Assembly: GCF_010645065.1 (NCBI RefSeq)
Contig: NZ_JAADZW010000003.1
Location: forward strand, 124,001 to 188,000
DNA: 64,000 bases
From: Flavobacterium fluviatile
GTDB taxonomy: Bacteria > Bacteroidota > Bacteroidia > Flavobacteriales > Flavobacteriaceae
Direction of reading: 5' to 3'
This document shows, in pieces, positions 44,685 through 55,200 of this stretch. The notes beneath the pieces are model-generated. The model was not told the DNA's origin, made no database searches, and saw only the letters and a program-made list of their open reading frames with translations. Made by a program: the position numbers and the translations under genes. The first letter of the stretch is position 1. Each line of letters opens with the position of its first letter.

Positions 44685-45422
44685 ATGGCATTTTTACACT
44701 CTAAAAAAACTTCAAGGACTTATGTTGGAGGACCCTCTGAAATTCAAAATCCGGTAATCGACGGAATCACCATCGACTGTGTTATATTTGGATTCAATAA
44801 AGGCAACCTCGAAGTACTTTTGGCACATCATGCTGAAGGTGAAAGTATTGGAAAGTGGGGACTTCTTGGAGGCTGGCTCAAAAAAGAGGAGAGCTCTGAT
44901 AATGCAGCACAACGAATTTTATACGAATTAACAAGTCTTGACAACATCTACCTCGAACAGTTAAAAGCATTTACAGATCCAAACCGTGTGCCAGGGAAGA
45001 GAGTGGTAACCATTGGTTATTATACATTAGTGAATCGCGAAGATTATAATATAAAAGCCGGACTTACCCTGATGGAAGCGGCCTGGTACAAAATTAACGA
45101 GCTACCTGATCTGATTTTTGACCATAAGGAAATCATGCAATTCAGCTTAATGCAACTTCGTAACAGAGTACGTCAGGCCCCAATCGGGTTCAATCTTTTG
45201 CCCGAAAAATTCACTTTACTGGAACTCATGCATCTTTATGAAGAAATATTGGGAATTGAACTGGATAAATCTAATTTTCGCCGAAAAATCCTGCACATGA
45301 AACTGCTGGTTGCCTTAGATGAAAAACAACAGGATGTTTCACACCGGGCAGCAAAACTCTATAAATTTGACCCGGAAATCTATAAAAAACTGACTGAAAA
45401 AGGATTCAATTTTGAGTTTTAA
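44685..45422 (+). CDS. Nudix-winged-helix transcriptional regulator, copy 2
   Basis: This 245-residue paralogue of the preceding gene has the same domains. The C-terminal 80 residues are almost identical (RVRQAPIGFNLLPEKFTL, DKSNFRRKILHMKLLVALDE, KLTEKGFNFEF), while the sensor half has diverged more. Its Nudix box GGWLKKEESSDNAAQRILYE also lacks the Arg-Glu pair. The conserved recognition helix suggests that both copies bind the same DNA site, while the altered sensor domain could read a different sugar. The pair arose by tandem duplication and is probably one transcript. Confidence 0.85.
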   Translation: MAFLHSKKTSRTYVGGPSEIQNPVIDGITIDCVIFGFNKGNLEVLLAHHAEGESIGKWGLLGGWLKKEESSDNAAQRILYELTSLDNIYLEQLKAFTDPNRVPGKRVVTIGYYTLVNREDYNIKAGLTLMEAAWYKINELPDLIFDHKEIMQFSLMQLRNRVRQAPIGFNLLPEKFTLLELMHLYEEILGIELDKSNFRRKILHMKLLVALDEKQQDVSHRAAKLYKFDPEIYKKLTEKGFNFEF

Positions 45423-45487
45423 AACCCTAATTTAATTTTCAAAATCAAGTATCAGAAAACTACATTCCAGAATCCAAAACTTTGCGT

Positions 45488-45495
45488 TATCTTTG
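45488..45495 (+). promoter_or_regulatory. lepA: -7 promoter box of lepA
   Basis: TATCTTTG matches TAnnTTTG exactly, 89 bp before the lepA ATG. The leader contains a small imperfect palindrome (ATTGCTGCAGTGCAAT) near 45520. No clear -33 element was found. Confidence 0.5.
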
Positions 45496-45584
45496 CGCTT
45501 TAATAACATGTGCTAAAGCAATTGCTGCAGTGCAATTTATACCCGAAAAAGACTAAAACTCAATTAGAGAATTGATATATTAAA

Positions 45585-47381
45585 ATGAAGAAGATACGTA
45601 ACTTTTGCATTATTGCACACATTGACCACGGTAAAAGTACACTGGCAGACCGATTACTGGGCGCTACCCAAACCGTTACAGCCCGTGAAGAAAAAGCACA
45701 ATTGCTTGACAACATGGATCTGGAGCGTGAGCGTGGAATCACCATTAAAAGTCACGCCATCCAGATGGAGTACACTTACAAAGGAGAAGAATATATTTTA
45801 AATCTAATTGACACTCCCGGTCACGTTGATTTTTCATACGAAGTTTCAAGATCTATCGCTGCCTGCGAAGGTGCGCTTTTGATTGTTGATGCTGCACAAA
45901 GCATTCAGGCTCAAACGATTTCAAATTTATATCTTGCATTAGAAAATGACCTGGAAATTATTCCGGTTTTAAATAAAGTCGATTTACCAAGTGCAAATCC
46001 TGAAGAAGTTAGTGATGATATTATCGATTTATTAGGTTGTAAATTAGAAGATATTATTCATGCTTCCGGAAAAACAGGTTTTGGTGTTGAAAATATTTTA
46101 GCTGCGATTATCGAAAAAATCCCTGCTCCAAAAGGAAATGTTGATGAGCCATTGCAAGCTTTGATTTTTGACTCGCATTATAATCCTTTTAGAGGAATTG
46201 AGGTTATTTTTAGAGTTGTAAATGGTGAAATCAAGAAAGGCCAGAAAATTAAATTCATGGCTACAGGCAATGAGTATTTTGCAGATGAAGTAGGTACTTT
46301 GAAACTGAATCAGGTCCCAAAAAATGTGATTTCAACCGGAGATGTTGGGTATTTGATTTCGGGAATTAAAGAAGCAAAAGAGGTAAAAGTGGGTGACACC
46401 ATTACGGATGCCAAAACGCCAACCCAAAATATGATTACCGGTTTTGAGGATGTGAAACCAATGGTTTTCGCCGGAATTTACCCTGTTGACACCGAAGACT
46501 TTGAAGACTTACGCGCTTCGATGGAAAAATTACAACTGAATGATGCTTCTTTAGTATTTGCTGCTGAAAGTTCGGCTGCATTAGGATTTGGTTTCCGTTG
46601 TGGATTCTTAGGAATGCTGCACATGGAAATTATCCAGGAGCGTTTGGAGCGTGAGTTCAATATGACGGTAATCACGACTGTACCTAACGTTTCGTATCTG
46701 GCTTACACCAAAAAAGAACCGGATACTCCAATTATCGTAAACAACCCGAGTGACTTGCCTGAGGCTACAAAATTAGACCGGGTAGAAGAACCATACATCA
46801 AAGCAACGATTATTACCAAAGCTGATTTTGTGGGGAACGTAATGAGTTTATGTATCGAAAAACGTGGACAAATTACCAACCAGACGTATTTAACAACTGA
46901 GCGTGTTGAATTGAATTTTGATATGCCATTGGCGGAAATCGTATTTGATTTCTATGATAGATTAAAAACAGTTTCAAAAGGATACGCTTCGTTTGATTAT
47001 TCTCCAATTGGAATGAGAGAATCCAAACTGGTTAAAATGGATATTTTATTAAATGCGAATCAATTAGACGCACTTTCTGCCTTAATTCACGCTGATAACG
47101 CCTACACTATTGGTAAGAAAATGTGTGAAAAATTGCGTGAATTAATTCCGCGTCAGCAATTTGAGATTCCGATTCAGGCTTCAATCGGGGCTAAAATTAT
47201 CGCTCGTGAAACCATTAAAGCACTTCGTAAAGACGTTACCGCCAAATGTTACGGTGGAGATATTTCGCGTAAGCGTAAACTTTTGGAAAAACAGAAAAAA
47301 GGTAAAAAACGTATGAGACAGGTAGGAAATGTTGAGATACCGCAAGAGGCGTTTATGGCTGTACTGAAATTGAATGATTAG
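45585..47381 (+). CDS. lepA: Elongation factor 4 (LepA), ribosome back-translocase GTPase
   Basis: This translational GTPase acts on the ribosome during initiation and stress. The 598-residue length is standard. The GTP-binding motifs are all present: G1 AHIDHGKST (about 10-18), G2 ERGITIKS, G3 DTPGHVDF, G4 NKVD and G5 ASGKTG. The EF-G-like domains follow, then the LepA-specific C-terminal domain ([25 protein letters not shown]). It has its own promoter box and a terminator after it. Confidence 0.98.
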   Translation: MKKIRNFCIIAHIDHGKSTLADRLLGATQTVTAREEKAQLLDNMDLERERGITIKSHAIQMEYTYKGEEYILNLIDTPGHVDFSYEVSRSIAACEGALLIVDAAQSIQAQTISNLYLALENDLEIIPVLNKVDLPSANPEEVSDDIIDLLGCKLEDIIHASGKTGFGVENILAAIIEKIPAPKGNVDEPLQALIFDSHYNPFRGIEVIFRVVNGEIKKGQKIKFMATGNEYFADEVGTLKLNQVPKNVISTGDVGYLISGIKEAKEVKVGDTITDAKTPTQNMITGFEDVKPMVFAGIYPVDTEDFEDLRASMEKLQLNDASLVFAAESSAALGFGFRCGFLGMLHMEIIQERLEREFNMTVITTVPNVSYLAYTKKEPDTPIIVNNPSDLPEATKLDRVEEPYIKATIITKADFVGNVMSLCIEKRGQITNQTYLTTERVELNFDMPLAEIVFDFYDRLKTVSKGYASFDYSPIGMRESKLVKMDILLNANQLDALSALIHADNAYTIGKKMCEKLRELIPRQQFEIPIQASIGAKIIARETIKALRKDVTAKCYGGDISRKRKLLEKQKKGKKRMRQVGNVEIPQEAFMAVLKLND

Positions 47382-47492
47382 ATTTAGTAATAAACACTAA
47401 AAAAGAGACTGTCAAAAATCTAGTTCAATCTCTGGCAATTTTACAGATAAAATGTTTTTTGATTTATATCAGAATATTATTGTTATTAAACT

Positions 47493-47521
47493 GGCTGTCC
47501 AATATTTTTTTTCGGACAGCC
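47493..47521 (+). terminator. Hairpin downstream of lepA
   Basis: GGCTGTCC (47493-47500) pairs with GGACAGCC (47514-47521) across a 13-nt T-rich loop. It lies 112 bp after the lepA stop. The T-run is in the loop rather than after the stem, so termination is only probable. The rest of the gap 47382-47595 shows nothing else. Confidence 0.5.
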
Positions 47522-47595
47522 TAAATAATTTTATGAATACATAAAATCAGATTAATTCTTTATTAAACTCAATCTTATGAGTTTGGAACTAGTTT

Positions 47596-48731
47596 CTAAA
47601 CAAATGGCGAATTTGACATCCCTGCTTTAGAAGACCATATGTTTTGTCCTAAATAATTATTAAGTCTAAATCACCTGTAAATTCTAAGTAAATATAAGCC
47701 CCTATTTTTCCCGAAGTTCCAGTACTCCATAAAATGGTTCCTGATTTACTTTTAACAACAAAATTACCATCTGTTTGCATAACTGCATACGCTCCAGGGT
47801 TACCATAAGTTTTAGTATGCCATATTACTTTTCCAGTAACTTCAGAAATTTCAAGATCTCCATCACTTTTCATTCTCATAACATATTTATAATTATCTGT
47901 CCTAAAATATTCCCCAGATTTAACACTTTGTCCAGAAACTAGTTTGAATTTGAAACGATCTGAAGCGGAAGGTTGTGGGTACAATATTGTAGCAGATATT
48001 TTATCTTCATTAGACAAAACTGTATTCCAAGGGAATGAATATCCATTTAAAGTTAGGTAACTAGGAAAGGAGTAGAGCATTATTGATTGAGCATCAAAAG
48101 TAGTATAGTCAACAGTAGATGGTGAAAATTTATTTAAAATATTATTATCAACTTTTCTTTGTCCCAACCTGCCAACGCATAATAATTATATACTTCCGCT
48201 ACATTCCATTGTATTGGGGAAGTAGGATTTTGATGTTCATGAACAAATCCTAAAGCATGACCAAATTCATGAATTACAACTCTACTAAATTCTTCGTCTG
48301 ATGTATTATTATCAAACCATCCAAAATTCATTGATGGTGAGTTTTGAGCAATTTTATAGCAACGATTTCCAATATTGGACCAAGAAGCAACATCACCATT
48401 CCACTTAAAAGCAATTTTAATTGCAGCACTCTGTCCACTCGTCACCCATTCATATTTAAATTTGCATGTTGCAACCATGTATTAGCAAATTGCTTCACTT
48501 TGTTTTGAAGATAAGCATCTCCATTCAAAAACTTGATTCTTATTGTCTGTCCTGACATCCAGTAAGAACTTTTATAGGAAACTCTTCCAGTAAGATTATC
48601 ATCAACAAAAGGATCCATCGTAGTACAAGATCTAAATGGAACTTTTGTTTCCAAACTATGTGGTAAATGCTCTTTCTCATCTGAACAAGAAAAGAAAAAC
48701 ACTGAACAAAATAAAATAACGTATTTTTCAT
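47596..48731 (-). pseudogene. M12-type metallopeptidase with bulb-type lectin domain, disrupted by four single-base losses
   Basis: Pieces in successive frames join to one 379-residue lipoprotein. It starts at 48731 with a signal (KYVILFCSVFFFSC) and continues through fragments at 48702-48442, 48478-48134, 48167-47649 and a tail to 47596. The catalytic domain has the zinc motif VIHEFGHALGFVHEH and a Met-turn (SIMLYSFP); residues about 240-379 resemble a mannose-binding B-lectin (KSGEYFRTDNYKYVMRMKSDG, YAVMQTDGNFVVKS). Each junction needs one extra base: near 48724 (A-run after the ATG), 48443 (AAATTTAAAT), 48150 (GAAAAG) and 47655 (TTAATAATT). All four are consistent with a missing A on the coding strand. 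Apart from these junctions the sequence shows little decay. It could also be intact in the cell if the losses are sequencing errors. Confidence 0.8.
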
Positions 48732-48794
48732 AATAACAATTAATTTTAAAATTAAACTAAATTACTTTATGATTCAAATGTAATCTTTTTTTTA

Positions 48795-48802
48795 TATTTT
48801 TG
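48795..48802 (+). promoter_or_regulatory. -7 promoter box of the beta-barrel gene
   Basis: TATTTTTG matches TAnnTTTG, 38 bp before the ATG at 48841. Confidence 0.45.
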
Positions 48803-48840
48803 TTGTAAAATATTTATTAATCAACTAATTACATAAAATT

Positions 48841-49473
48841 ATGAAAACAAGAATTATTGCTACAGTTGTTGCTTTATTTGTGATTACATTTTTACAAGCA
48901 CAGCAACAAGAGGCAGAAGCAGAAATAAAATCTGCCAAAGGAGTATCTTTTCAACCAGGAAGTATGTTTATTGAAGGAGGAATATCATTTAGCACGAATG
49001 ATGATAACAATTCATATTCTATAAATCCAAAATTTGGATATTTCTTGACAAATAAATTTGCTGTGGGAGGTGATTTAGATTTTGGAGGAAGTGAAGTAAA
49101 AGCTACAGATGCAAAAACTAACTTCTTTGGAATTGGTGCTTTTGCGAGATATTACTTTTTTGAAGCCGATTCAAAAAGATTCAAAGCTTATGGTGATGTT
49201 GGTTTAGGGTATAGCCATTCAAGAGAAGAAGGTAATGTTGTAGGTGGAGGCTCATATGATGAAACCACTAACGGTATAAAAGCAAATATTTCTTTAGGGT
49301 TAAATTACTTTTTTTCTCAAAGTTTTGCAGCAACTTTTGTTTTAGCAGATATTTTAACTTACAACAATGCAAAACCTGAAAATGGATCCGCATCAGATAG
49401 TTTTGAATTAAACATCAATTTATTCAACAACATTTTTGCGCAACCTAAATTTGGTCTTTTATATAAATTTTAG
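48841..49473 (+). CDS. Outer-membrane beta-barrel protein
   Basis: The 210-residue protein has a signal peptide (IIATVVALFVITFLQAQ) and a small eight-stranded-type barrel. Alternating hydrophobic strands are visible (GSMFIEGGISFSTND, NKFAVGGDLDFGG, FGIGAFARYYFFE, FKAYGDVGLGYSHS, IKANISLGLNYFFSQSFAATFV), and it ends with FAQPKFGLLYKF, whose terminal Phe is the usual barrel-assembly signal. It fits the OMP_b-brl group; function is unknown. It stands alone between a promoter box and a strong terminator. Confidence 0.85.
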   Translation: MKTRIIATVVALFVITFLQAQQQEAEAEIKSAKGVSFQPGSMFIEGGISFSTNDDNNSYSINPKFGYFLTNKFAVGGDLDFGGSEVKATDAKTNFFGIGAFARYYFFEADSKRFKAYGDVGLGYSHSREEGNVVGGGSYDETTNGIKANISLGLNYFFSQSFAATFVLADILTYNNAKPENGSASDSFELNINLFNNIFAQPKFGLLYKF

Positions 49474-49492
49474 ATCCCTAAAAATTCAAACT

Positions 49493-49524
49493 AAAGCTGT
49501 TCTGATCCGGAACAGCTTTTTTTA
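49493..49524 (+). terminator. Rho-independent terminator of the beta-barrel gene
   Basis: AAAGCTGTTC (49493-49502) pairs perfectly with GAACAGCTTT (49510-49519) and is followed by T residues. It lies 20 bp after the stop codon. Confidence 0.85.
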
Positions 49525-49578
49525 TGCAATTTTGTTAATATCACCGTATCTTTAGCCTTTAGAAAAAATTAATCCAAA

Positions 49579-50538
49579 ATGCTCGACGAAACCCCAAAAC
49601 GATTTGACCGCATTGTCGCTATTCTCATTCAGTTGCAATCCAAAAAAATTGTAAAGGCACAGGAACTGGCGGATCTTTTTGATTGCAGCCTGAGAACCAT
49701 TTATCGGGACATCAGAACTTTGGAAGCGTCGGGAGTTCCTATTTATAGCGAAGCGGGAGTTGGATATGCCTTGATGGAAGGCTACAGACTGCCTCCCGTT
49801 ATGTTTACACGCGAAGAAGTAAGCAGTTTTATAGCCGCCGAAAAACTGATGCAAAAGTTTACTGATCCGTCTTTGGGAACGCATTATGCATCGGCGATGT
49901 ATAAACTCAAATCGGTTTTGAGAAGCGGCGATAAAGATTATCTTTCGAATATTGAATCGCGTGTGGTAATGCAAACTGCCGAACCTTTATTTAATGATAA
50001 TTCTCCCAATACTTTAGCGGTCCTTTTTGAAGGAATTGCCGAGAAAAAGCAAATTCTGCTCACGTACAAAACGTATGAAAGAGACGAAACTACACAGCGA
50101 AATTTAGAACCTGTTGGTGTATTTCACGACAATAACAACTGGTATTTTCTGGGATATTGTCATTTGCGAAAAGATTACCGTCAATTTAGAACAGACCGCA
50201 TTCAGGGCATCAAAAAAACAGATCTTGATTTCACCATTGAACACGATTCTTTGGAAACTTATCTGACTAAAACAGAAACCTGTCCAACCACAAAAGTCAG
50301 AATCTTAGTGGATAAAAAAATAGTCCGGTATTTATCTACAGAACGTAAATATCATGGTTTCATTTCAGAAAAAGAGGTTGACGGACAAATCGAAATGACT
50401 TTTATGTGCCGGGATATCGAGAGTGGTTTTCCAAGATGGTTTTTGATGTTTGGAGATTATGCCACAATTGTAGAACCTGAAATACTAAAAACAAAGGTTT
50501 TAAACCTCATCGAAAGAAATAAAAAGAGACTTTCATAA
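49579..50538 (+). CDS. YafY-type HTH and WYL-domain transcriptional regulator
   Basis: This 319-residue regulator has an N-terminal helix-turn-helix (about 8-60; KIVKAQELADLFDCSLRTIYRDIRTLEASGVPI) and a WYL ligand-binding domain at about 140-215 (NWYFLGYCHLRKDYRQFRTDRIQGI), followed by the WCX extension. WYL regulators respond to nucleic-acid or small-molecule ligands. It converges on a DinB-fold gene, a pairing common in bacteria, but the direction (tail to tail) means they do not share a promoter. Confidence 0.92.
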   Translation: MLDETPKRFDRIVAILIQLQSKKIVKAQELADLFDCSLRTIYRDIRTLEASGVPIYSEAGVGYALMEGYRLPPVMFTREEVSSFIAAEKLMQKFTDPSLGTHYASAMYKLKSVLRSGDKDYLSNIESRVVMQTAEPLFNDNSPNTLAVLFEGIAEKKQILLTYKTYERDETTQRNLEPVGVFHDNNNWYFLGYCHLRKDYRQFRTDRIQGIKKTDLDFTIEHDSLETYLTKTETCPTTKVRILVDKKIVRYLSTERKYHGFISEKEVDGQIEMTFMCRDIESGFPRWFLMFGDYATIVEPEILKTKVLNLIERNKKRLS

Positions 50539-50586
50539 AAAAACTCCCAAAGAGAATTTTAAATTCTGTCTTTGGGAGTTTTTTTT
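50539..50586. terminator. Bidirectional terminator between the WYL and DinB genes
   Basis: AAAACTCCCAAAG pairs with CTTTGGGAGTTTT, with A and T runs on both outer sides. It starts immediately after the WYL stop and ends 15 bp before the DinB stop, serving both convergent genes. Confidence 0.8.
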
Positions 50587-50601
50587 AAAATTTTCAGGAA
50601 T

Positions 50602-51081
50602 TTATCTTTCCCAGAAAAATGGCGGCTCAATATTTAAAGCCCTTAAATACACATAGGCTTGTCCGCGGTGGTGCACTTCATTGTCTATAAAGTATAAGAT
50701 ATTCTGAATAACCGGAAATTCGTACTGCCCAAAAAGATTAAAGGTTTCACTAAAATCTTCTACCGATAATTGCTCCCAATATTTATTGATTTCTACTGTA
50801 GCTTCGTCCCATTTTTCAAGATATTGCGCTTTGAAAATCAATTTTTCTCCACCTTCTGAAAAAGCTTCAGTTTGCTTCGTTACAATTTCTCTTAGTCCCG
50901 GAACAGCAATAGCCAAAAGTTCATCGACTAGTTTTGCAAAAGGGCGCATTCCGCCAATTGAAAATTCGAAGAAATCTTTTTCCGGAAAAAGTTCAATTAA
51001 ACGTCGGGTTAATGCTCTGTGTCCCTGCCAGTGTTTCAATAAATCTTCTGAAGTAATTACTTGTGCTTCTAATGTTTTCAT
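50602..51081 (-). CDS. DinB family protein
   Basis: This 159-residue four-helix protein belongs to the DinB/YfiT-like putative metalloenzyme superfamily. Evidence is the LLKHWQGHRALTRRLIELFPEKDF start, the repeated amphipathic helices and the terminal NEVHHRGQAYVYLRALNIEPPFFW, whose His cluster would form the metal site. Members include thiol transferases and DNA-damage-induced proteins; the substrate here is unknown. It lies opposite the WYL regulator gene. Confidence 0.85.
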   Translation of the reverse strand: MKTLEAQVITSEDLLKHWQGHRALTRRLIELFPEKDFFEFSIGGMRPFAKLVDELLAIAVPGLREIVTKQTEAFSEGGEKLIFKAQYLEKWDEATVEINKYWEQLSVEDFSETFNLFGQYEFPVIQNILYFIDNEVHHRGQAYVYLRALNIEPPFFWER

Positions 51082-51165
51082 GATTTTAAAGTTTTAATTT
51101 GTTTAATACTTCAAAATTATCGGGGGCCGGTGACAACAGTTTGTCAGCAGGAAAAATTATTTTTA

Positions 51166-52098
51166 TTATTTATTCTTCAGCCATTCAAACAAGCGATTAG
51201 CATCTTCAAATTTAAACAATTGTGTTCCTTCGTTCATAGTTGCAGCAGATCCGCAGGCAACTCCCCAACGAATCACTTCTTTCAGGGTTTTATTTTGTGA
51301 TAATGCCCAAACCATTCCGCCAACCATACTGTCACCTGCTCCAACTGTACTTTTCTTGGCTACATTTGGTGCAGGAACAAATTCGCATTGATCTTTAGTT
51401 ACCAATACAGCTCCTTGCGGACCAAGTGAAACCACAACAATTTCAGCGCCGCCATCAGAAATGATTTTTCTGGCTGCTTCATTTACTTCATCTGTTTCTA
51501 AGCGTTCAGCCCCGACCAGTTTTGCCAATTCGCCTACGTTTGGTTTGATAAGATAAGCACCGGTTTCTAGAACTTTCTTAAGTGCTTCGCCGGAAGTATC
51601 CACAATCAATTTTGAGTTTGATGCTTTGGCGATTTCAGCCACTTTCTGATAAAAATCTGAAGATAAGCCTTCATTCAGACTGCCACTTGCTACCAGATAT
51701 TTTGGTTTTAACTTGGAAACGGTCTCTAAAACGGTATTGCTTTCAGCATCAGATAAAGCTCCTCCGGTAAATCCAAAACGATATTGCGAATTGGTATTAT
51801 CGTCAACTGCTATAAAATTTTCTCTTGTGTGGGTTTCTGTTTGAATTGCTTCAAAATCTATTTTTTCTTTGGTGGTTAATTCTTTGAGCATTTCGCCAAT
51901 TGGGCCGCCTGATGTGAAGATGGCTAATGAACTTCCGCGCAGACGGGAAATCGCTTTAGAAACGTTTATTCCGCCACCGCCGGCATCAAACTGTGGCTCT
52001 TTACATCTTATTTTCTGCTCAGCAACCAAACCAGAAAAATGCGTGCTTTTATCTACTGAAGGGTTTACTGTAAGGGTAACTATATCAAATGATTTCAT
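51166..52098 (-). CDS. PfkB family sugar kinase (6-phosphofructokinase II / 1-phosphofructokinase-like)
   Basis: The 310-residue kinase (start chosen at 52098, MKSFDIVTLTVNPSVDKS) is in the ribokinase superfamily. The N-terminal NPSVD and GGGGINVSKAISRLRG, the central TGGALSDAES and the C-terminal KKSTVGAGDSMVGGMVWAL motif with the catalytic Asp of GAGDS define the PfkB group. The phosphate-acceptor signature fits fructose-6-phosphate or fructose-1-phosphate kinases such as E. coli PfkB. The frame extends upstream to 52185, but that extension looks like non-coding sequence. No fructose transport gene is adjacent. Confidence 0.88.
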   Translation of the reverse strand: MKSFDIVTLTVNPSVDKSTHFSGLVAEQKIRCKEPQFDAGGGGINVSKAISRLRGSSLAIFTSGGPIGEMLKELTTKEKIDFEAIQTETHTRENFIAVDDNTNSQYRFGFTGGALSDAESNTVLETVSKLKPKYLVASGSLNEGLSSDFYQKVAEIAKASNSKLIVDTSGEALKKVLETGAYLIKPNVGELAKLVGAERLETDEVNEAARKIISDGGAEIVVVSLGPQGAVLVTKDQCEFVPAPNVAKKSTVGAGDSMVGGMVWALSQNKTLKEVIRWGVACGSAATMNEGTQLFKFEDANRLFEWLKNK

Positions 52099-52274
52099 TT
52101 TTATTTTATTTAGAATAATGTCGTGAATTAAAACTACTATGCAATTTAACAAAATTAAAACTGCAAATCGTTTTTTGGGCAACAATAATTCTAAATCATA
52201 AAATACTGATAATCAATATTATCTAAAGATATATTTTCGTAACTTTAAGTAGAACCACTAATAAAATTTGGATT

Positions 52275-55200
52275 ATGAGATCAGCTCTGCTTCTGCTTTT
52301 ATTACTATTTTCGACACTATCCTCATCCCAAGGAATCACCGTCGATACTACAACTTTGGCTATACCTGAACTCGTTCGACAAGAGTTAATGCAGAATGCC
52401 TGTGCTAATGAAAGTAATTTCAGATTTTCTTCACGACTGGGTATTGGAAAATTCACCAATACCAATCCTAATTTTCCAATTACACACGGAATTATAATTC
52501 GCAATGGTATCGCCAAACATACTGAAGGTGCTTATACAGGTACCAATGAAAGCACCCGGTTAAATAACAATAATGACAGCGATTTGCAGAACATAAGTAA
52601 TGAAAATGGTCAAATTGTGCCCATTACTGATGTCAGTTATCTTCAGTTTGATTTTACACCTTTGTCGAGTAATTTCAGTTTTGATTTTCTTTTTGCTTCT
52701 AATGAATATGGGGAGTTTCAGTGTGGCTTTAGTGATGTTTTTGCCTTTATCCTGACCGATTTAACAACAGGAGTTTCTACAAATCTTGCCGTTGTTCCGG
52801 GAACACCCACACCTGTTTCTGTTAAGAATATTCGGGACCAGCAGTATAATTCTGCCTGTTTGTCTGCCAATGCTAATTTATTCGACCGGTATAATGTAAA
52901 CAATCCGGCAGGGTCTGCCATCAATATGAGAGGTGAAACCAAAGTCCTGAAAGCTTCATCAACTGTGATTCCGAACAGAACTTACAGCATAAAACTCGCC
53001 ATTGGGGATTATAATGACAGCAACTATGATTCGGCAGTATTTATAAAAGGAGGCAGTTTTATGACCACAATGGATTTGGGTCCGGACAGGTTAATTTGCG
53101 AAGGCGAAAAAATCATACTTCAATCGGATATAGCTGGTAATTACAGCTATGAATGGACACTAAACGGAGCTGTTATTCCCGGAGAAACCGGCAGCTCTCT
53201 GACAGTAGAGCAATCCGGAACTTATGGTGTTACGGCAACCCTTTCAGGCTGTGTCATCAAAGATCAGGTAATCATTAAAGATCTGGTCATTAAAACTCCC
53301 AAAAACCTGATCGCCTGCTACAATACAAATGGCACATATCAATATGATCTGACCCAGAATAATTTAACCTCTTTGGGAATTGACCCTTCTAAATATACCA
53401 TTTATTATTTCGATTCTTTAGCATCAGCCAATGCAAACGGTCCGGCGATACCTCAGAATCAATTAAATTCTTTTACAAGTTCAGGCAACCAGACTATTTA
53501 TATAAAAGCTGTTCCTTTAAATAACAACAGCTTTTTCTGTACTAACATAATCTCTTTTGATTTGCTGGTAACACCTCCTGTCAATATTGTACAACCGCCC
53601 GATATTCGGGTTTGCAACACCATTACCGGAAGAGTTATTGTTGATCTAACCGTTCAGGAATCCGCCATACTGAACGGTCAAAACCCCTCAGATTACAAAA
53701 TAAGCTATTACACAAGTCAAACTTCAGCAAATAGTGCTACAAATAACATAGCAGATCCAAAAGCTTTCAATACCTCAACAGCCCAAACACCTCAAACCAT
53801 CTGGGTGCGCGTTGAAAATATTGCGAGTGCAGTGTGTTATGCCACAGTTAATTTTGAGATAATTATTTACTCGCTTCCTCCAGTAGATGATATTCCGAAT
53901 GTAATCGCCTGTAACAGTTACACCTTGCCCCCAATTGCAAATGGCGAATACAATACCGGACCAAATGGAACAGGCACAAAACTGAATGCCGGAGATGTTA
54001 TTACCAAAGGAGGTGTTTATTATATTTTTAACAGATCAGCAGCCAACGGTTGTACCAATGAAAATTCTTTTAATGTAATCCTGATCTACGAACTTAGTTT
54101 TAAAAAAGAAGTCTGCGGTGAATACACTGTACCACGCGTAGCTGCTGGCGGCTTTTTTTCGGCAGCGGGAGGTCAGGGAAACCCTATTCCGGCAGGAACA
54201 ATTTTTACTACAAGTCAGACTATTTATTATTACGCCAGAATCAACGGAGCCGTTTGTCGTGACGAAGCCGTGCCTTTTACAGTCTTCCCATTGCCGTTGG
54301 TAGATAAGCCTGCTAATGTGTTGACTTGCGATTCTTATACATTGCCACCTTTGACAAATGGAAATTATTATACGGCAACAGGCGGCTTAGGAACCCGGTT
54401 AAATGCAGGAAGCAACATAACGGCCAGCCGGACACTGTATGTTTTTGCAAATGACGGAAGATGTACCAACGAACATTCCTTTAAAATAGATATTGTAAAG
54501 TCTTCAGCTTTTGTTCCGGTTACAAGATGCGGAAACTACGTTTTGCCGCCGGTTGCTGTGGGCGGATATTATACCGCCCCCGCAGGACAGGGACAAAATA
54601 TTCCCGCCGGAACCAATATCACCACTTCACAGACGGTGTATTATTATGCTGCAACCACAACTTCTCCTAACTGTACCGATAACTTAAAATATGAAATTAC
54701 CATCAAAACACTTCCATTGGTAGATACGCCGGGCAATAGAGTGGAATGTGAGCGTTATGTTCTGCCTGCTCTGGTAAATGGAAAGTATTATACAAAAACA
54801 AATGGCGGAGGAACAGCATTAAAAGCCGGAGATGTCATTACCTCAACCCAGACCATTTTTGTATATGCCACCAACACAGATTGTACCAACGAACATAGTT
54901 TTGTGGTCGAAATCAGGAAACGTCCTTTGGTCGATAGTTTTACAGATGTAGTCACTTGTTCAGCATTTAAGCTTCCTGTATTGAAAAACGGAAAATATTA
55001 TACCGCAACAGGAGGGCCGCATGGCCAGGGAGTCCAAATTTCCGAAGGAACACTCATCAACACAAACCAGACTATTTACATCTATAACGAATTGGCCGAT
55101 TTTACAAGCTGCAGTAACGAAACTTTTTTTAGAGTCACTTACAACGGAATAGATGTTGGTACTTTTACTGATGTAAATGTTTGCGACAGCTACACTCTTC

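Noticed and set aside
43945..45422. ADP-ribose pyrophosphatases (ordinary Nudix hydrolases)
   Set aside because: Both proteins carry a winged-helix tail and lack the Arg-Glu pair of the Nudix box, and they sit beside a glycan locus.
48436..48455. Programmed -1 frameshift at AAATTTA in the metallopeptidase gene
   Set aside because: The heptamer is in phase, but the other three lesions have no canonical slippery site, so recoding cannot explain the whole gene.
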